Of a stretch of DNA of 64,000 nt, positions 11,810 to 22,817 are shown piece after piece. The stretch is taken from assembly GCA_027475525.1 (NCBI GenBank), contig JAMWFC010000132.1, positions 419,074 to 483,073 of the forward strand. Direction: 5' to 3'. The notes under the pieces were generated by a model that ran no database searches, was not told the DNA's origin, and worked only from the letters and a program-made list of their open reading frames with translations. Numbering within the stretch: the first letter of the stretch is position 1; the number at the start of each line of letters is the position of its first letter. The DNA comes from Macrolepiota albuminosa (taxonomy: Eukaryota > Basidiomycota > Agaricomycetes > Agaricales > Agaricaceae). The translations under genes were made by a program, and so were the position numbers.

Positions 11810-12640
11810 ATAACATTTAGAGAGACTGCCTCGACACCAACCACACAATCTAGTGATTGACTTGGTAGATGGTGCACATGTTTTCCTTCTTGGTAAACTC
11901 TACTAGCTCACACTGGTAGAACTGCATGCACTTCAGGAGTTCATAGATAAGAACCAGAAGAAGGGTTATATCTGCCTATCCAATGCCCTGTGTGGTGCAC
12001 CAGTTTTATTTGTGAAGAAGAAAGACAGGTCGCTTTGGCTGGTTGTTGACTTCTGTGTGCTGAATACTGTTACTATGCCCCATGTTTATCCCATCCTGCT
12101 CACAAACAAATTGCTTGATTGGCTCAAGACAGCAAAGATCTTCACAATGCTAGACATGCACTGAGGTTACTACAACATCAGGATTTGTGATGGTAATAAG
12201 TAGAAAACATCATTTTAGATGTGCTATAGCCAGTTTGAAATTCTGGTGATGCACTTTGATTTACAAAACAGCTCAGCAGCCTTTCAGCAAATAGTCAACA
12301 AGCTCTTCCATGACCTGGTTGACATGTATGTAGTACTGTACCTAGACGACATTATAATCTTCTCTGAAGACCCTGCACAACATAACACCCATGTCTGTGA
12401 AGTCCTATGATGCTTGAGGGAGGCCAATCTTTTCCTGAAGCTAGAGAAGTGCAAGTTTTGTATGGTGGAGGTGGAATTTCTGGGGATGAAGATCATACCC
12501 AGCTGCATTAGTATGGACCTGGTCAAGGTTACTGGAGTGACAGAGTGGCCTGTACTCTGCAATGTATGCTAGGTCAACCAGTTCCTGGGCTTTTGCAATT
12601 TCTATTGCAAGTTTGTTGAGGATTATGCATTGATGGCATG
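11810..12640 (+). pseudogene. Chromovirus reverse transcriptase
   Basis: Conserved blocks in order: GYICLSNALCGAPVLFVKKKD, LVVDFCVLN, FTMLDMH (then a stop where Arg or Trp is expected), FDLQNSSAAFQQ, and YLDDIIIFSED with both catalytic aspartates (near 12337-12369). It continues to FLGFCNFYCKFV. At least six stops interrupt it, most explicable by C-to-T or G-to-A change. Confidence 0.85.
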
Positions 12641-13125
12641 TCTGCTGGAGAGGCTGAAGGAGAAAGATGTGGCATGGAGGTGGGGGTGGAGGAACAGGCT
12701 GCATTTGATGGATTGAAGGCGGCATTTGCAGTGGCATTAGTGCTGATGATGCTGAACATAGAGGCAGCGTTTTGTGTCAAGATGAATGCATCAGACTCTG
12801 CCTTAGCTTTAGTCTTGGCTCAGAAAGCAGAAGACAGATGGCAGCTGTACCTGGAAGAGAACCTGTTCCCAGTGGAGGTCTTCTCAGACCACTGCAACCT
12901 TGAGTACTTCATGTTAGCTCAGGATCTCAATAGATGCCAGGCATGGTGGAGCCTGTTCCTCAACCAATTTGTCTTCCAGATTCATTATTGCTCAGGTTGC
13001 CTGAGTGATAGCTTGTCACATCAACCTGACCATGAGATGCTGAACAGGGAGCATGACAACCAGGGACAGAGGGTGCTAGGAGAGAAAAAAGTCGTGAAAC
13101 AAGCAATAGTAGTGGTGCTGGAATG
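12641..13125 (+). pseudogene. Chromovirus RNase H, internally deleted
   Basis: The open frame of 162 codons starts with AFDGLKAAF and has DASDSALALVLAQ-like residues. It then jumps to VEVFSDHCNLEYF and IHYCSGCLSDSLSHQ. The segment normally carrying the second and third acidic residues between these blocks is missing, so RNase H is inactive. Confidence 0.75.
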
Positions 13126-13249
13126 ATGTTGACAGCAAGGGTGGTGACAGTGCAGGCAATAGCGGTGGACGACAGTATAGTGGAGCAGATTCATGTGGCA
13201 TTGCCAAAGGACTTAAAGCTTGCCCTGCTGTAACAGCTTCAAAGTGCAC

Positions 13250-14440
13250 CAGCATTGGTAAAGTCAAGGCTGAAAGAGTTCATGCTTGACAGCAGCCTGG
13301 TGCAGTTTCAGAGTCTGATTTACATCCCAGACAATGACAAGATAAAGCACATGATCTTACAGCTGTACCATGACTCAATATCTGTGGGGCACCCTGGACA
13401 GGCCAACACACTAGCATTGATCATACAGAACTATTACTGATCTTAAATATCTGACTTTGTGTGCTGATATGTCAATAGCTGTGAGCTTTGCCAAAGGATC
13501 AAACTATGGTGTCAGAAGCTCCATGGCTCTCTGCAGCCTTTGGAGGTGCCAAATAGACAATGGCAACACATATTCATGGATTACATTGGCCTGTTACCAC
13601 TATTGAGAGGTTATGATGCTATTCAGGTTGTCTGCAATAAGTCAACTAAGCATGCACACTTCCTTAGAGCTCACTCAACAGACAATACAGCAGCAATATG
13701 TGATGCATTTATAGAGAGGGTGTGGTGCTTGCACAGAATGCTGAAGAAGGTGGTGTTGGATAGAGGGCCACAGTTTGTGGTGCAGTATGTGAGGAGGATG
13801 TGGGAGAGGCTGGGGATCAAACAGACATTGTCAATGGTGCATCACCTGCAAACAGACAGGCAAACAGAAAGAACAAGCTAGGAGCTTGAAATCTACTTAT
13901 AGGCCTTTGTGAATTATTACTAAGATGACTCAGTGGACTGGCTTCCTTTTGTGAAATTTGCCTTCAATAACTATGTGAGCAGCATGACTGGAATGTCTCC
14001 CTTCTATACTGAGTATGCCTACAATCCAATGTTTTCAATCAACCTAGTAAACTTGCAGTTAGTACCAAAGGCTGATAAATGCCTAGATTGCATCAGGAAA
14101 GTGCAGGGAAAATTGAGGGGGCTGCTGAAGTTGGCAGCAGAGAGAATGAAAAGGGTCTATGATGCATGAGTAGACAAAGTACTGGATTACATTGTGGACG
14201 ACTGCATTTACCTGAAGCAGGCAGATCTGCAGTTGAACAGACCCAGTCACAAGCTGGACTTCAGATATTTCAGGCCCTTCAAAATTTTCCAGAAGATATT
14301 GAGCATGGCTTATCAGTTGGAGCTCCCAGATGGCTGGTTGATTTATGACATATTTCACATCTCATGTCTGATCCTAGCCTGGAAAGACACCATTCTAGGC
14401 CAGTGCCAGGAGCCTCTACTACTGATCTACCTGGAAACCA
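13250..14440 (+). pseudogene. Chromovirus integrase
   Basis: Zinc-binding part: HDSISVGHPGQ and later CELCQR (13440-13500). Catalytic core: FMDYIG (first Asp, near 13580), VLDRGPQF (second Asp, near 13757), and QTDRQTERTS followed by the Glu region (near 13850). Then WLPFVKFAFNN and MSPFYTEYAYNP. Stops at about 13439, 13879, 13901 and 14167 break it. Confidence 0.85.
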
Positions 14441-14649
14441 TTAAGAAAGTCAAGATAGAGCAGATCCTAAGGGAACAAAGAATAAGAGGAGTTACTGAGT
14501 TTCTGGTGAGATGGAAAGGGTATGATAAAAGCAAGGACAAGTGGTTGAGAGAATATGACATGCTGCATGCATTGGAGGCAATCCAGGAGTTCAAATTGAA
14601 CAAAAGAATGCATGGGAAACATCAATGTGGCAAGAAGTGCAGCAAGTGA
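14440..14649 (+). pseudogene. Chromodomain at integrase C-terminus
   Basis: VEQIL-type start (KIEQILREQRIRGVTEFLV) followed by RWKGYDKSKDKWLRE. This is the aromatic and acidic pattern of gypsy chromodomains, which direct integration to marked chromatin in known elements. The 151-codon frame from 14194 to 14649 is open, so this part is the best preserved piece of the element. Confidence 0.85.
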
Positions 14650-14706
14650 TTAGTGCCACAGAATAAGCACCCAGGAGTGAGATTTTTTTTTATGGCTGCC
14701 CCTTAC

Positions 14707-14720
14707 AGGGAGGGAGCAAA
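14707..14720 (+). other. Polypurine tract
   Basis: AGGGAGGGAGCAAA lies immediately before the 3' LTR start (TGTTATG), as required for plus-strand priming. Confidence 0.75.
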
Positions 14721-14911
14721 TGTTATGTTACGCATGTACATACGTGATTGCTAGCCTACAGTAGCCAGGCACTTAGATTATCTTTTCTTTAGTTTGATTT
14801 ATTTTATCTTAGGTATGTTACAACTATGCTGTATCATGCTTATTATGAGTATAATTTCATCTTAGACTCTCTTGTTATGCCACATTGCAATTCACTGACA
14901 AAAGACTAACA
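14721..14911 (+). repeat. Chromovirus 3' LTR
   Basis: 191 bp, TGTTATGTTACGC to AAAGACTAACA (TG...CA ends). It retains a few CpGs that the 5' copy lost. Confidence 0.75.
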
Positions 14912-16036
14912 ATAATCATCTGTGTCCCAAATTGCACTGCAGCTCAACTGCCTACAGTGCCTAACTGAAGGAGTAATGGCTTCTTCAGCTCACTGACATA
15001 AATGTCATGCACCTGACAAAACTGAGGTGTCACTCTAGTAGTCATGCTCCCTGAGTCTCACAAGGTCCATGCCTTGTGGCCATTTACTTCAACATAAGAT
15101 GCAAGGCACTCCTTGTCTTCACACTTCAGCACTGGTCTTGCTAATTTCTCTGGAACCTTGCAAAGATGTACCTTATACACCTTCACATTGGCTGCTCCAA
15201 TTGGTTAGTCAAGTGCACTGGCTAGGTAGTCTATCAGAGCTCTCATGAACTTTGAATCTGACTCCTGGGCATAATAATTATTATCATAGATGTCAACCTT
15301 GATGTACTTGTTATCTGACAATTCTTGCAGATCAGAGGCATTTTCAGCCTCTGGTGCATTGTTGCTGAGGTTATCCACCTCATTGTCTTCAGCATCAGGT
15401 TCATTACCTAAATCTACCTCTTCTTCAATAGGAGTAGCTGTGTGTGCCACACATACATATGTGCATGGCTTGGCCACTGGCTGTCCACCACTTTCTGAGT
15501 ATTCATTTGCATAATATCCTGGTTGTCCACATTTAGAGCACATATTTACCATGAAGAGGTGACTTACTTCAATCCTCAGCAGCCCATTTAACATCTTGAC
15601 AATGTCAGCAGCTTGTTTTGGCTGAGTACCTTCTTGGTATAGACTCTGCTGAAGATCCTGTACCAGTGGATCTCTCCACTCTGCCGGTAGTCACTTCAGA
15701 AGCATCGCTTCTGGACAGGTGCTGACCTTACTATAAACTGCAGGTTTGTATTCTCCACTATTTCCTTCTGCTGGGCCTAGAAGGTGCCTATCTTCTGAGG
15801 TTCAGGCCTCTTTGTCAGTTAAGTCTTTGAGCAATGCAGCTCAAAGTGTTTGGCAATTTTGTGGGCTTGCTTGTAGCACTATGCATGCACTATGAATTCC
15901 TCCACAGTATTCACTTCAGGCAATAGTCTGTCATCACAAATGAGAGACTCTCTCATTGTGTCAGGTATCCTGCACAAAAATGTATTGATTATTATCCAGT
16001 TGTCTGAGTAAATGGACATATTCTGTATGTGGTCAA
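14912..16036 (-). pseudogene. Old gypsy gag C-terminus and protease (interrupted gene, part 3)
   Basis: Minus-strand relic related to the 12.2-kb element. Near 16036 it continues gag as IQNMSIYSDNW and LLPEVNTVEEF (family LSLEVNTVTKF). A zinc knuckle CSKCGQPGYYANEY has its last Cys lost. An acidic linker ends KYIKVDIYDNNYYAQ. Protease residues run to LLLQLGTVGS near 14950. The upstream half of the same gene lies across the insertion at 28285. CpG is nearly absent, so this copy is much older. Confidence 0.8.
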
Positions 16037-16209
16037 TGTAACCGGAGTTACGGGTTAGAACTATCTTGTGTGTATCACACAAGTGCTAAATCAGACCGCA
16101 GTATCGGATTGACTAGTACTTAGAGTGAAAACAAGATGTTGTCTTACATAATACTCTACTAAATGATTATAGCATCGTTGACGCTAAGAACATGGATGAC
16201 TCCGTTACA
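16037..16209 (-). repeat. 3' LTR of the 12.2-kb gypsy element
   Basis: Inverted ends TGTAAC and GTTACA. The adjoining 16210-16220 (ACCCCCCAAT, minus strand ATTGGGGGGT) is a plausible polypurine tract. Confidence 0.9.
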
Positions 16210-16580
16210 TACCCCCCAATGAGACTGAATACTCGGTCTTTAGGAAGGGAGGTGGAACGAGATAAAGGATGCACAATAGTGCAGAAACAGATGGATAACA
16301 TGCGTATTGCGTGGCTGCAAGGCGTTAGCATTTATGCGCAGTGTAAATGTGTTGTCTGGACACAATAGGAAGCAGTCCTTATCAGACAATGGCGCAGGTT
16401 TCGCCAGCAGTAGATGGAAAATGTGTATGTATAAACAATTTTTTAAAAAAAAAAAAACAAAAAAGAGTGACCCCTCCTCTGGGTCCGCTGTATCTACATG
16501 CGACTCTAGAGTGCGTATCAGCTGGAATGGTTCGAGTGGAATACTCGGAAGTACATACACAATAAAGTCTTAAATTGGGT

Positions 16581-19529
16581 CTAGGACCCCGATGCTCCCA
16601 CAACCGCACCCGTCTCAGTCACCATTGACTCCTCCTCCAGTGCGACATTAATCGCGGGAGGGGGAGGCGCCGATTCCGTCCTCGGTGGGGTTATAGGCCC
16701 CTCAACTGCAGGCGTGTCTACCACCATAGGCTCTGTTAGTGCGACGTTAATCGCTAAAGCTGTGGTGGAGAGCGTACCCTGCTCTGCCGTGCGTGACAGG
16801 AGATTGACCCGGCCTGGGTCCATGTCAGAGGTGGGCAGGTCATGCGCTGCCGTGCGTTTTAGGAGGCGGACCTGGTTCGGGTCCATGCCAATGAGATAGT
16901 AGAGGCCATTGGCCTCGGGGTTTTCGGGGAGACGACTTTCCTTGTTGTGCTTGAACACAAGACGATAATGATCGTCTTCGGTCATCTCCCGCCATCCATC
17001 CCATTGTGGGATTGCGGGAGGGGTGCCGTATCTATTCAAGCGCTCCATGCGCTTGTCGTCGATGTCGCGGAAGATGTCCATAGACATCGTGGGGGCGTGG
17101 AATTGCTGCTCCAGGAAGACCACTCCGTATGTATAGGCGTGGTCCACCCAGTTGGCAGGTATCCGGTTGTGCAGTAAGATGCATAACGCATCATCGTCGG
17201 AAAAGTTCCATGCAAAGTTGTCTGGTATGTGCACAGGATGAAGTTCCAGCTGGTGCCCTCTCTGGGGCTCAAACGGCTGGTCGGGAAACATGGCATCATA
17301 AGAGGCGATAGCCTCACGGTAAAGATCCGGGCGGGCCATGACGAGGGTCATGCGCTGCATGATCACGGGCTTGGCTGCACTGTTAGCGCAAAGGGCTCAG
17401 CATAAGGCAAACCCGAAGAGGGTTTGCCAGTGCATACGGTAGGCATGGTCGACCGCAATGCCTTGATACGTGTTTTCCAACCCCGGACAACCAAAGATCA
17501 GCGCGTACTGTGCAAGCTGATCCAGGTCAAACAGAGTGGAAGGGTTTTGAGCGCGCATTATGCGCAGTGCAGTTGAGCCGTCTTCTTTCGTGCACAAAAA
17601 GCACCCCAGAATATGTCAGCGCTTGACGAGCGCAAGATCGTCTGTCCCCTGGGCTGGGTTGACGAGGTTCTGATAGCGCGGATCCTTCATCAGGAGCATC
17701 ATTGTTCGGTCATGTAATGACTCATCAGTTTGCTGGGCAAACATCTGAAGCTCCATGATGAGGAGGTAGGCGGTAACCCGTTTGCAACGGGGAGCATGCT
17801 CGTTTGAATAATATTTGTAGAGCCAATCCAGCTCTAATGGTGTGCGTGAAAGGCCGTGAGGGGAATACTTGTAAACAACGCTGGCCAGAATGCCAGCACG
17901 GTGCCCAGACAAAAACTCATATGCCGCTGCCCGGTTGGCCTCGGCTCCCAACAGCACAGTATTCGAATGGTACGAATAATACGTGCAGTGGCTGAGTGCT
18001 CCCCTGAAGCACGAATTTGTTCGCTCAATATCGAGCGGTCCCCACACCTTCACTCCCAATCCATCGGGGATTCTCCCCGAGAACTCATCCTCGGACCTCT
18101 GCTTGAGGGCCCACAGCTCTTTGGCGCAAATTGCCTTCTTCTTTGCAATGCGCTTATTGCACGATACTCGCTGGAATTGGTCCGCCGCCAATTCCCCTTC
18201 CTCTGCCTCCTCCTCATGCTCCGAGCTCGACTCTCCATAGTTGCTCTTGTCAGATAAGGAGGCCACAGGTGCTTTGCCTTTTTCAGGCATGGAACGATTC
18301 TTTGAGGTCACCACTAGACCGTCATATTGCTCGGGAGAGTGAGGGTCGGTGGTCAAGACAACCACAGGAAAGTGTACCTGCGGTGCAGGCACGGTAACGG
18401 GCAACAGAAACAACATCGAGACCTTCCTGGCCTGTGCGGGAATGCCAGCTGGGAACTCTATCACCTCCAGCTTGGAGGCATCAAGAGGAGGCTTACGGCC
18501 TCAACATTGGCATACCGACCCCAACTTGACCGGGGCGGAAGATCCAAATGATGGCTGAGCCATCAGGGGGACAGGCGCATTTTGCGCCAGAGTTCTCCCC
18601 CCAGGCTCAGCTTGAGGAGCAACGGTAGTGGGCACTCTTGGCACCACAGCAACGGTTTTGGACCCCCTAAATAGGGCCCGGGATGATGCGGTTTCCCGCT
18701 GGCCCAGGGACAGACCTGCCAAGGGTTCACTGACTGCAGTCAGCGACTCTGAGGAGGCCTGAGGGCCCGACTCGGGCAACCGTGATGACAAAGCCATGGG
18801 CTGAGCAGGCTGCTCATGGCACGCAAATTGTGCTTCCAACGGCATCCTTGCCCATGGAGGGTCGACCGGTCGACTGGGCTGATATTTAGTCCTCTTGACC
18901 TCGGCGGTCGGTTTCTCACCTGTAGCAATTTTGCGCTTAGACGCGTGTTTGATCTGTTCCAGCGCTGCGACGTGCTGCCTCTTCATCAGCTCGATCTGGT
19001 TGAGCAATCCCTCCATCACCATTACAGCCAAACTGTCCTGCAGGAAGGATGCAGTTGCAGGGACTGGCTGTCCTGCTGCTTCCAGTCTGCCCAACAGCAT
19101 GTCTGATACTGCTAAACTCTGCACTTGTGGTGCAGGCTCCCCATATGACTCTTCCATGGGCTGATGCACCCATGGTACTGACAGCGGCCCCGTCACCACA
19201 CCCGCATACGTCAGATGCGACGCAGCTAGACGTGCCGACGGTTCCTGATAGTAGCGCTCGCGGCGTGTGCTGTCCTTCGGGCGCCCATAGCGCCCCTCAT
19301 CATTGACCTCCATCTCTTGCAAGTGGAGGGGTGTCTGGTATGGAAGCGGCTCGTCACGGCCTGGATAGGCCACACCCGCTGACTGAAACTGGCTTACTGC
19401 CAGATATGGCGGCTGCCTCTGGTACTGATCAGGATAATCACGGTTTTGTATATTCGGGGGTCTCCTCCCTCCACTAGAGCCTTGCCGGCTCTGATCACCC
19501 TTTTGCAGCCCCCAATAGGCCATTTTCAC
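16581..19529 (-). pseudogene. Extra 3' ORF of the gypsy element (ORF3), unknown function
   Basis: One frame of about 982 codons broken only by three TGA stops (18501, 17616, 17397), each explicable by CGA or TGG change. It lies between the integrase end (19764) and the 3' LTR. The N-terminal third is Gln/Pro/Ser-rich. An acidic run (SSSEHEEEAEEGELAAD) lies near 18200. A compact middle part follows, with aromatic- and Cys-containing segments such as CTYYSYHSNTVLLGAEANRAA and LFGFALC. Near the C-terminus a motif is repeated (MDPNQVRLLKRTA and MDPGRVNLLSRTA), and so is AINVAL. I see no retroviral-envelope signal peptide or membrane anchor and recognise no family. The start at 19529 lies within a 77-bp join duplication and is uncertain; ATG 19523 is equally possible. 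Confidence 0.7.
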
Positions 19530-19653
19530 TAGACACGTAGACTACGTGTATTGGGACTGAGAAAAGAAAGAAAAAACTTTTGCAGCCCCCAATAGGCCAT
19601 TTTCACTAGACACGTAGACTACGTGTATTGGGACTGAGAAAAGAAAGAAAAAA
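19500..19653. repeat. Exact 77-bp tandem duplication (probable contig join)
   Basis: Copies 19500-19576 and 19577-19653 are identical. It spans the ORF3 start region. Confidence 0.9.
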
Positions 19654-19763
19654 AAACAATCTCCCAACTCTGCTAGTGGTGTAAACAACCACAAATACAT
19701 GCCACCCGGCCTCTCACCGGCGATCAAAGTGGACTTCGTCCACATTCCACCACCACACGCGCA

Positions 19764-21629
19764 TTATGCACATTTTGCTAGCTGTTGAGGGCGTTTCACG
19801 CCCTGCAACTCTAGATACCTGTCCATCGCTGCAAGGTCTTTGCAGTTCACTAGTGGTTCCCAGGTAGTATCACCTAAGCTCCACCTCACCTCAAATTTGA
19901 GGCTTCCTTTTGTTCACTGGTGACCGATGAGGTCATCTACAAACCACTCCTGGTCATTGCCAGTTCCAAAGTCATATGGCTCCGGAGTTGCGCGGTTAGG
20001 GAAGAGTGCATCACTACTGACCATATACGGTCACAATAGCAACATGTGAAACTTGGGCACTATCCTGCGCACTTGCAGCGCCTAGGGTAATTCCAGCACG
20101 TAGTTAGACATGCTCGGCTCCGCCTCAAAGACCTTATATGGTCCAATCCACTTTGGACACAACTTACTCACCCTGCCTTTTGGCAGGTTCAAGTTCTTCG
20201 TCGAAAGGTACACTAGGCTCCCTTTCTCGATGTCCGGCTCATCACGTCTGCGATTATTTGCATGTTTGGTCTGCCATACATGTGATTCTATAATCGTGTC
20301 ATGGGCATCTGCCAGATTCCTTAGCGCGTTGCACGCAAACTGCTTTACTCCCACATGAATAACTTCGTCCGTACGAAGTTCATGAATCATGGATGGCATG
20401 TAGGCATTGTTGAGTTCAAAGGGTGAGTACCCTGTAGTTTCCGATATACTTGCGTTTATCGTGAATTCCACGAGTGGACATCTATCCACCCAGTCCTTCT
20501 GATCAGGACGTACGAATGCTCGCAATATTTGCGCAATATTTCTATTCACACGTTCAGTTTGACCATCCGTTTGCAGATGAAACGATGTCAACATGAGCAA
20601 CTTTGCTCCTAGCAGTTTGTGCAGCTCCTTCCACCATTTGGAAGTGAACTTAGCATCTCGATCGCTTACGATCGAGCTTGGCAATCCATGGAGGCATACT
20701 ATCTCCTTGAGATAGATCCACGACAAGTCCGACGCTGTCATGGTGGTTTTCACCGGAATGAGATGGACCATACTGGTCATTCTGCAGATCACTACCCACA
20801 GGTAGTTAAAGCCTTTCGACTCAGGGAACGGACCTATAAAGTCCATCCCAATCGAATCCCAAGGTTTGACCGGTATGGGTAGCGAATGAAGCTTTCCCGG
20901 TGGCTTCAAAGTCAATACTTTCGACTGTTGACATAGCTCTCATGTCAAGCAGAATTGGCTCATCTCTTTGGCCATTTGCGGCCACCAGTACCAGCGTCGC
21001 ACATAGTCCAGCGTTTTCTGAGTTCCGAAGTGGCCCACTACTCTATGGGCCTGGTCCAGGATAGTTGTAATCAATGACCTCTCCCGGGGAATGCAGATGA
21101 CTTTGGACCCTGTGGGTCTGGTAAGGTAGACAAGCTGCTGCTCCACCTTGAAGCGTGGATGCACTTGGATATTGTTCAGAATCTCTATGAAGAGATTATC
21201 ATCCTTGTATCCTTGCTGGATACGTGTGCGGAATTGCGCATTGCCTAAGTCAGCCGGTGCAGGCGTATGGTCCTGTGACTCCAGCGCTTGCTGGAGCGTC
21301 ATACCAGTACCTCCCGTCAGCACCCCTTGCCTTGTCTCTTCACTTGGCTGAGGGGCCTCATGATCTACTAGCACCTGGGCTTCGATATCGCGAGTCTTTT
21401 GCTGTTCATGCAGTCGCTTACTGCGACGTGTTTCCTGCGCTCGCATGGCGCGTAACTTGACCCTATGTTCCCTGATTTCATGGAATCAATGCAGAGGCAA
21501 ATCCTCGCCCTCTGGGTCAATACGTTTGTCTGCCTGGACATAGTCATGCGCGTCATGGACGTCATCTCGAGTATCACTCTCAAAATATTGAGACAGGCAA
21601 TCCGCAACTTTGTTCAATTCACCTTTTAC
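19764..21629 (-). pseudogene. Gypsy integrase with chromodomain-like tail
   Basis: After the RNase H end (GELNKVADCLSQ near 21600) comes a zinc-binding HRVVGHFGTQKT and CLT-stop-ELC, where the stop replaces a zinc-ligand Cys (20940). The catalytic core has GMDFIGPF (Asp), SDRDAKF (Asp) and TDGQTERVNRNI (Glu). The C-terminus has KWIGPYKVFEAEP and then, past a stop at 20082, EWFVDDLIGHQ and FEVRWSLGDTTWEPL, a divergent chromodomain. Integrase inserts the cDNA, and the chromodomain would guide it to chromatin. It is nearly intact, with three stops. Confidence 0.85.
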
Positions 21630-22381
21630 TGTCACGACCCCTTCCCTCCGGGCCCACCCCGGGACATCCCCGGAACACCCTCTGGGACCCTCCCTCCGAC
21701 CCCACAGGACACGCCCCGCCATCATGACCACCGACACCGCCATCACACGCATCAAGGACCGCCATCAGCCGCCACCAGCCCCGATCAACGATCGGATCAT
21801 GCGACTCGTTCCTGGCCATCACACATCACGCATCACGGCTCCATCCGCGCCAATTGATCGCGTGCCCCACATGCGCGATCCCGGTATGCAGCCTCTGCTG
21901 CTACTCAATGACCCCCGGAACCCATCCCAGACATCCCGGAACCCCGAGACCCGGCCCCGTAGTACTTATAGCATAGTTCCCTGTTGTATTCGCTAGTCTT
22001 GATATTACATACACTGTTACTTTGCATTACTTGGATTGTTGCGTGCCCTCTATTTGACTGGTACGCATTGACTGGCACGCTTGACTGGCACGCTTGGATA
22101 TTCGCATGCTCTAAGACTGGTACGCACTTCGCGACTTTAACTTACTAACTTGGTCTCGTCTTAGAACCTCCGGTTCACGACTCGACCCCCACCCGAACTC
22201 CCCAGTTACCCACCACCCAAAACCCCCGGACTAAGTCCCCTCTCCTGGGATTTCCCTGTCCACGTCTTGAACCCCAGAGTCCTAGCCCCGGAGTTCCAGA
22301 CACCCGAGTATCCGTGGGTCAAGTCCGCATTGTAAGGGCGATTGCTTTCCCGGAAGGCCCCCGACTCAGCGGAACCTGACA
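21630..22381 (+). repeat. Solo LTR (family B, GC-rich) in the gypsy pol gene
   Basis: 752 bp, TGTCACGACCCC to GGAACCTGACA, flanked by the 5-bp duplication TTTAC (21625-21629 and 22382-22386). It is the inverted homologue of 46511-47496. It splits the RNase H-integrase junction of the host element: VN on the right and GELNKVAD on the left join in frame without it. With no internal region, it arose by LTR-LTR recombination. GC-rich and CpG-rich, hence a young insertion. Confidence 0.9.
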
Positions 22382-22770
22382 TTTACATAGGTGATGTCGA
22401 ACTGGTACCGCGACATGTAGTCAATCCAGCGACGTTGTCGCGGAGACAGGTGCACCTGAGTCTTGAAGAACTCTAGTGCTTTGTGATCTGTAATAATGTG
22501 GATCTTATATCCCATCAGTTTATCCTCCCACTTTAGGAGGGCTTCCAGGATGGCGAGTGTTTCTAACTCGTGCACAGCATAATTCTGCTGAGCAGCAGTG
22601 AATTTATGGGACATAAATCCCGCTGGTTGGCAAGTCTGCCACGTTTTACCCTGGCCAAACATGGCCCCAACCCCAGTCTTCGATGCATCGCAAATGAGCC
22701 AGATGGGCTCGTCGATGCGTGGGTCAATTGGCCGGATGACGCCCCAACCCCAGTCTTCGATGCATCGCAA
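22382..22770 (-). pseudogene. Gypsy RNase H
   Basis: Blocks PIWLICDASKTGVGA (first Asp), NYAVHELETLAI (Glu), and IITDHKALEFF (Asp), then DITYVN at the solo-LTR junction. All three catalytic acids are visible. The frame is separated from the upstream RT only by the 77-bp duplication at 22664-22817; collapsing it makes RT and RNase H continuous. Confidence 0.85.
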
Positions 22771-22817
22771 ATGAGCCAGATGGGCTCGTCGATGCGTGGG
22801 TCAATTGGCCGGATGAC
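22664..22817. repeat. Exact 77-bp tandem duplication (probable contig join) in pol
   Basis: Copies 22664-22740 and 22741-22817 are identical. 77 is not a multiple of three, so it creates an artificial frameshift between RT and RNase H, and DASKTGVGA is encoded twice. Confidence 0.92.

Larger units (their letters stand above)
8527..14911 (+). mobile_element. Degenerate Ty3/gypsy chromovirus
   Basis: Order on the plus strand: partial 5' LTR, gag (split by LTR-E), protease, reverse transcriptase, RNase H, integrase, chromodomain, polypurine tract, 3' LTR. This is the layout of chromodomain gypsy elements. Many in-frame stops, a missing RNase H core and a lost zinc-knuckle cysteine show it is dead. 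Its right end cuts an older gypsy protease gene at 14912 (in that gene's QFG segment). The left end is truncated, so no target duplication can be read. Confidence 0.8.

Noticed and set aside
16581..19529. ORF3 as a retroviral-type envelope gene
   Set aside because: No signal peptide, cleavage site or membrane anchor is visible; only the position resembles env.
20110..20358. Plus-strand open frames over the gypsy integrase (also at 21465-21996 and 17804-18551)
   Set aside because: They are antisense shadows of integrase, the solo LTR and ORF3 with no independent motif.
22563..22663. C-terminal tail of the 634-codon RT frame as a distinct protein end
   Set aside because: It is a frameshifted read-out created by the 77-bp duplication; the real frame continues into RNase H.
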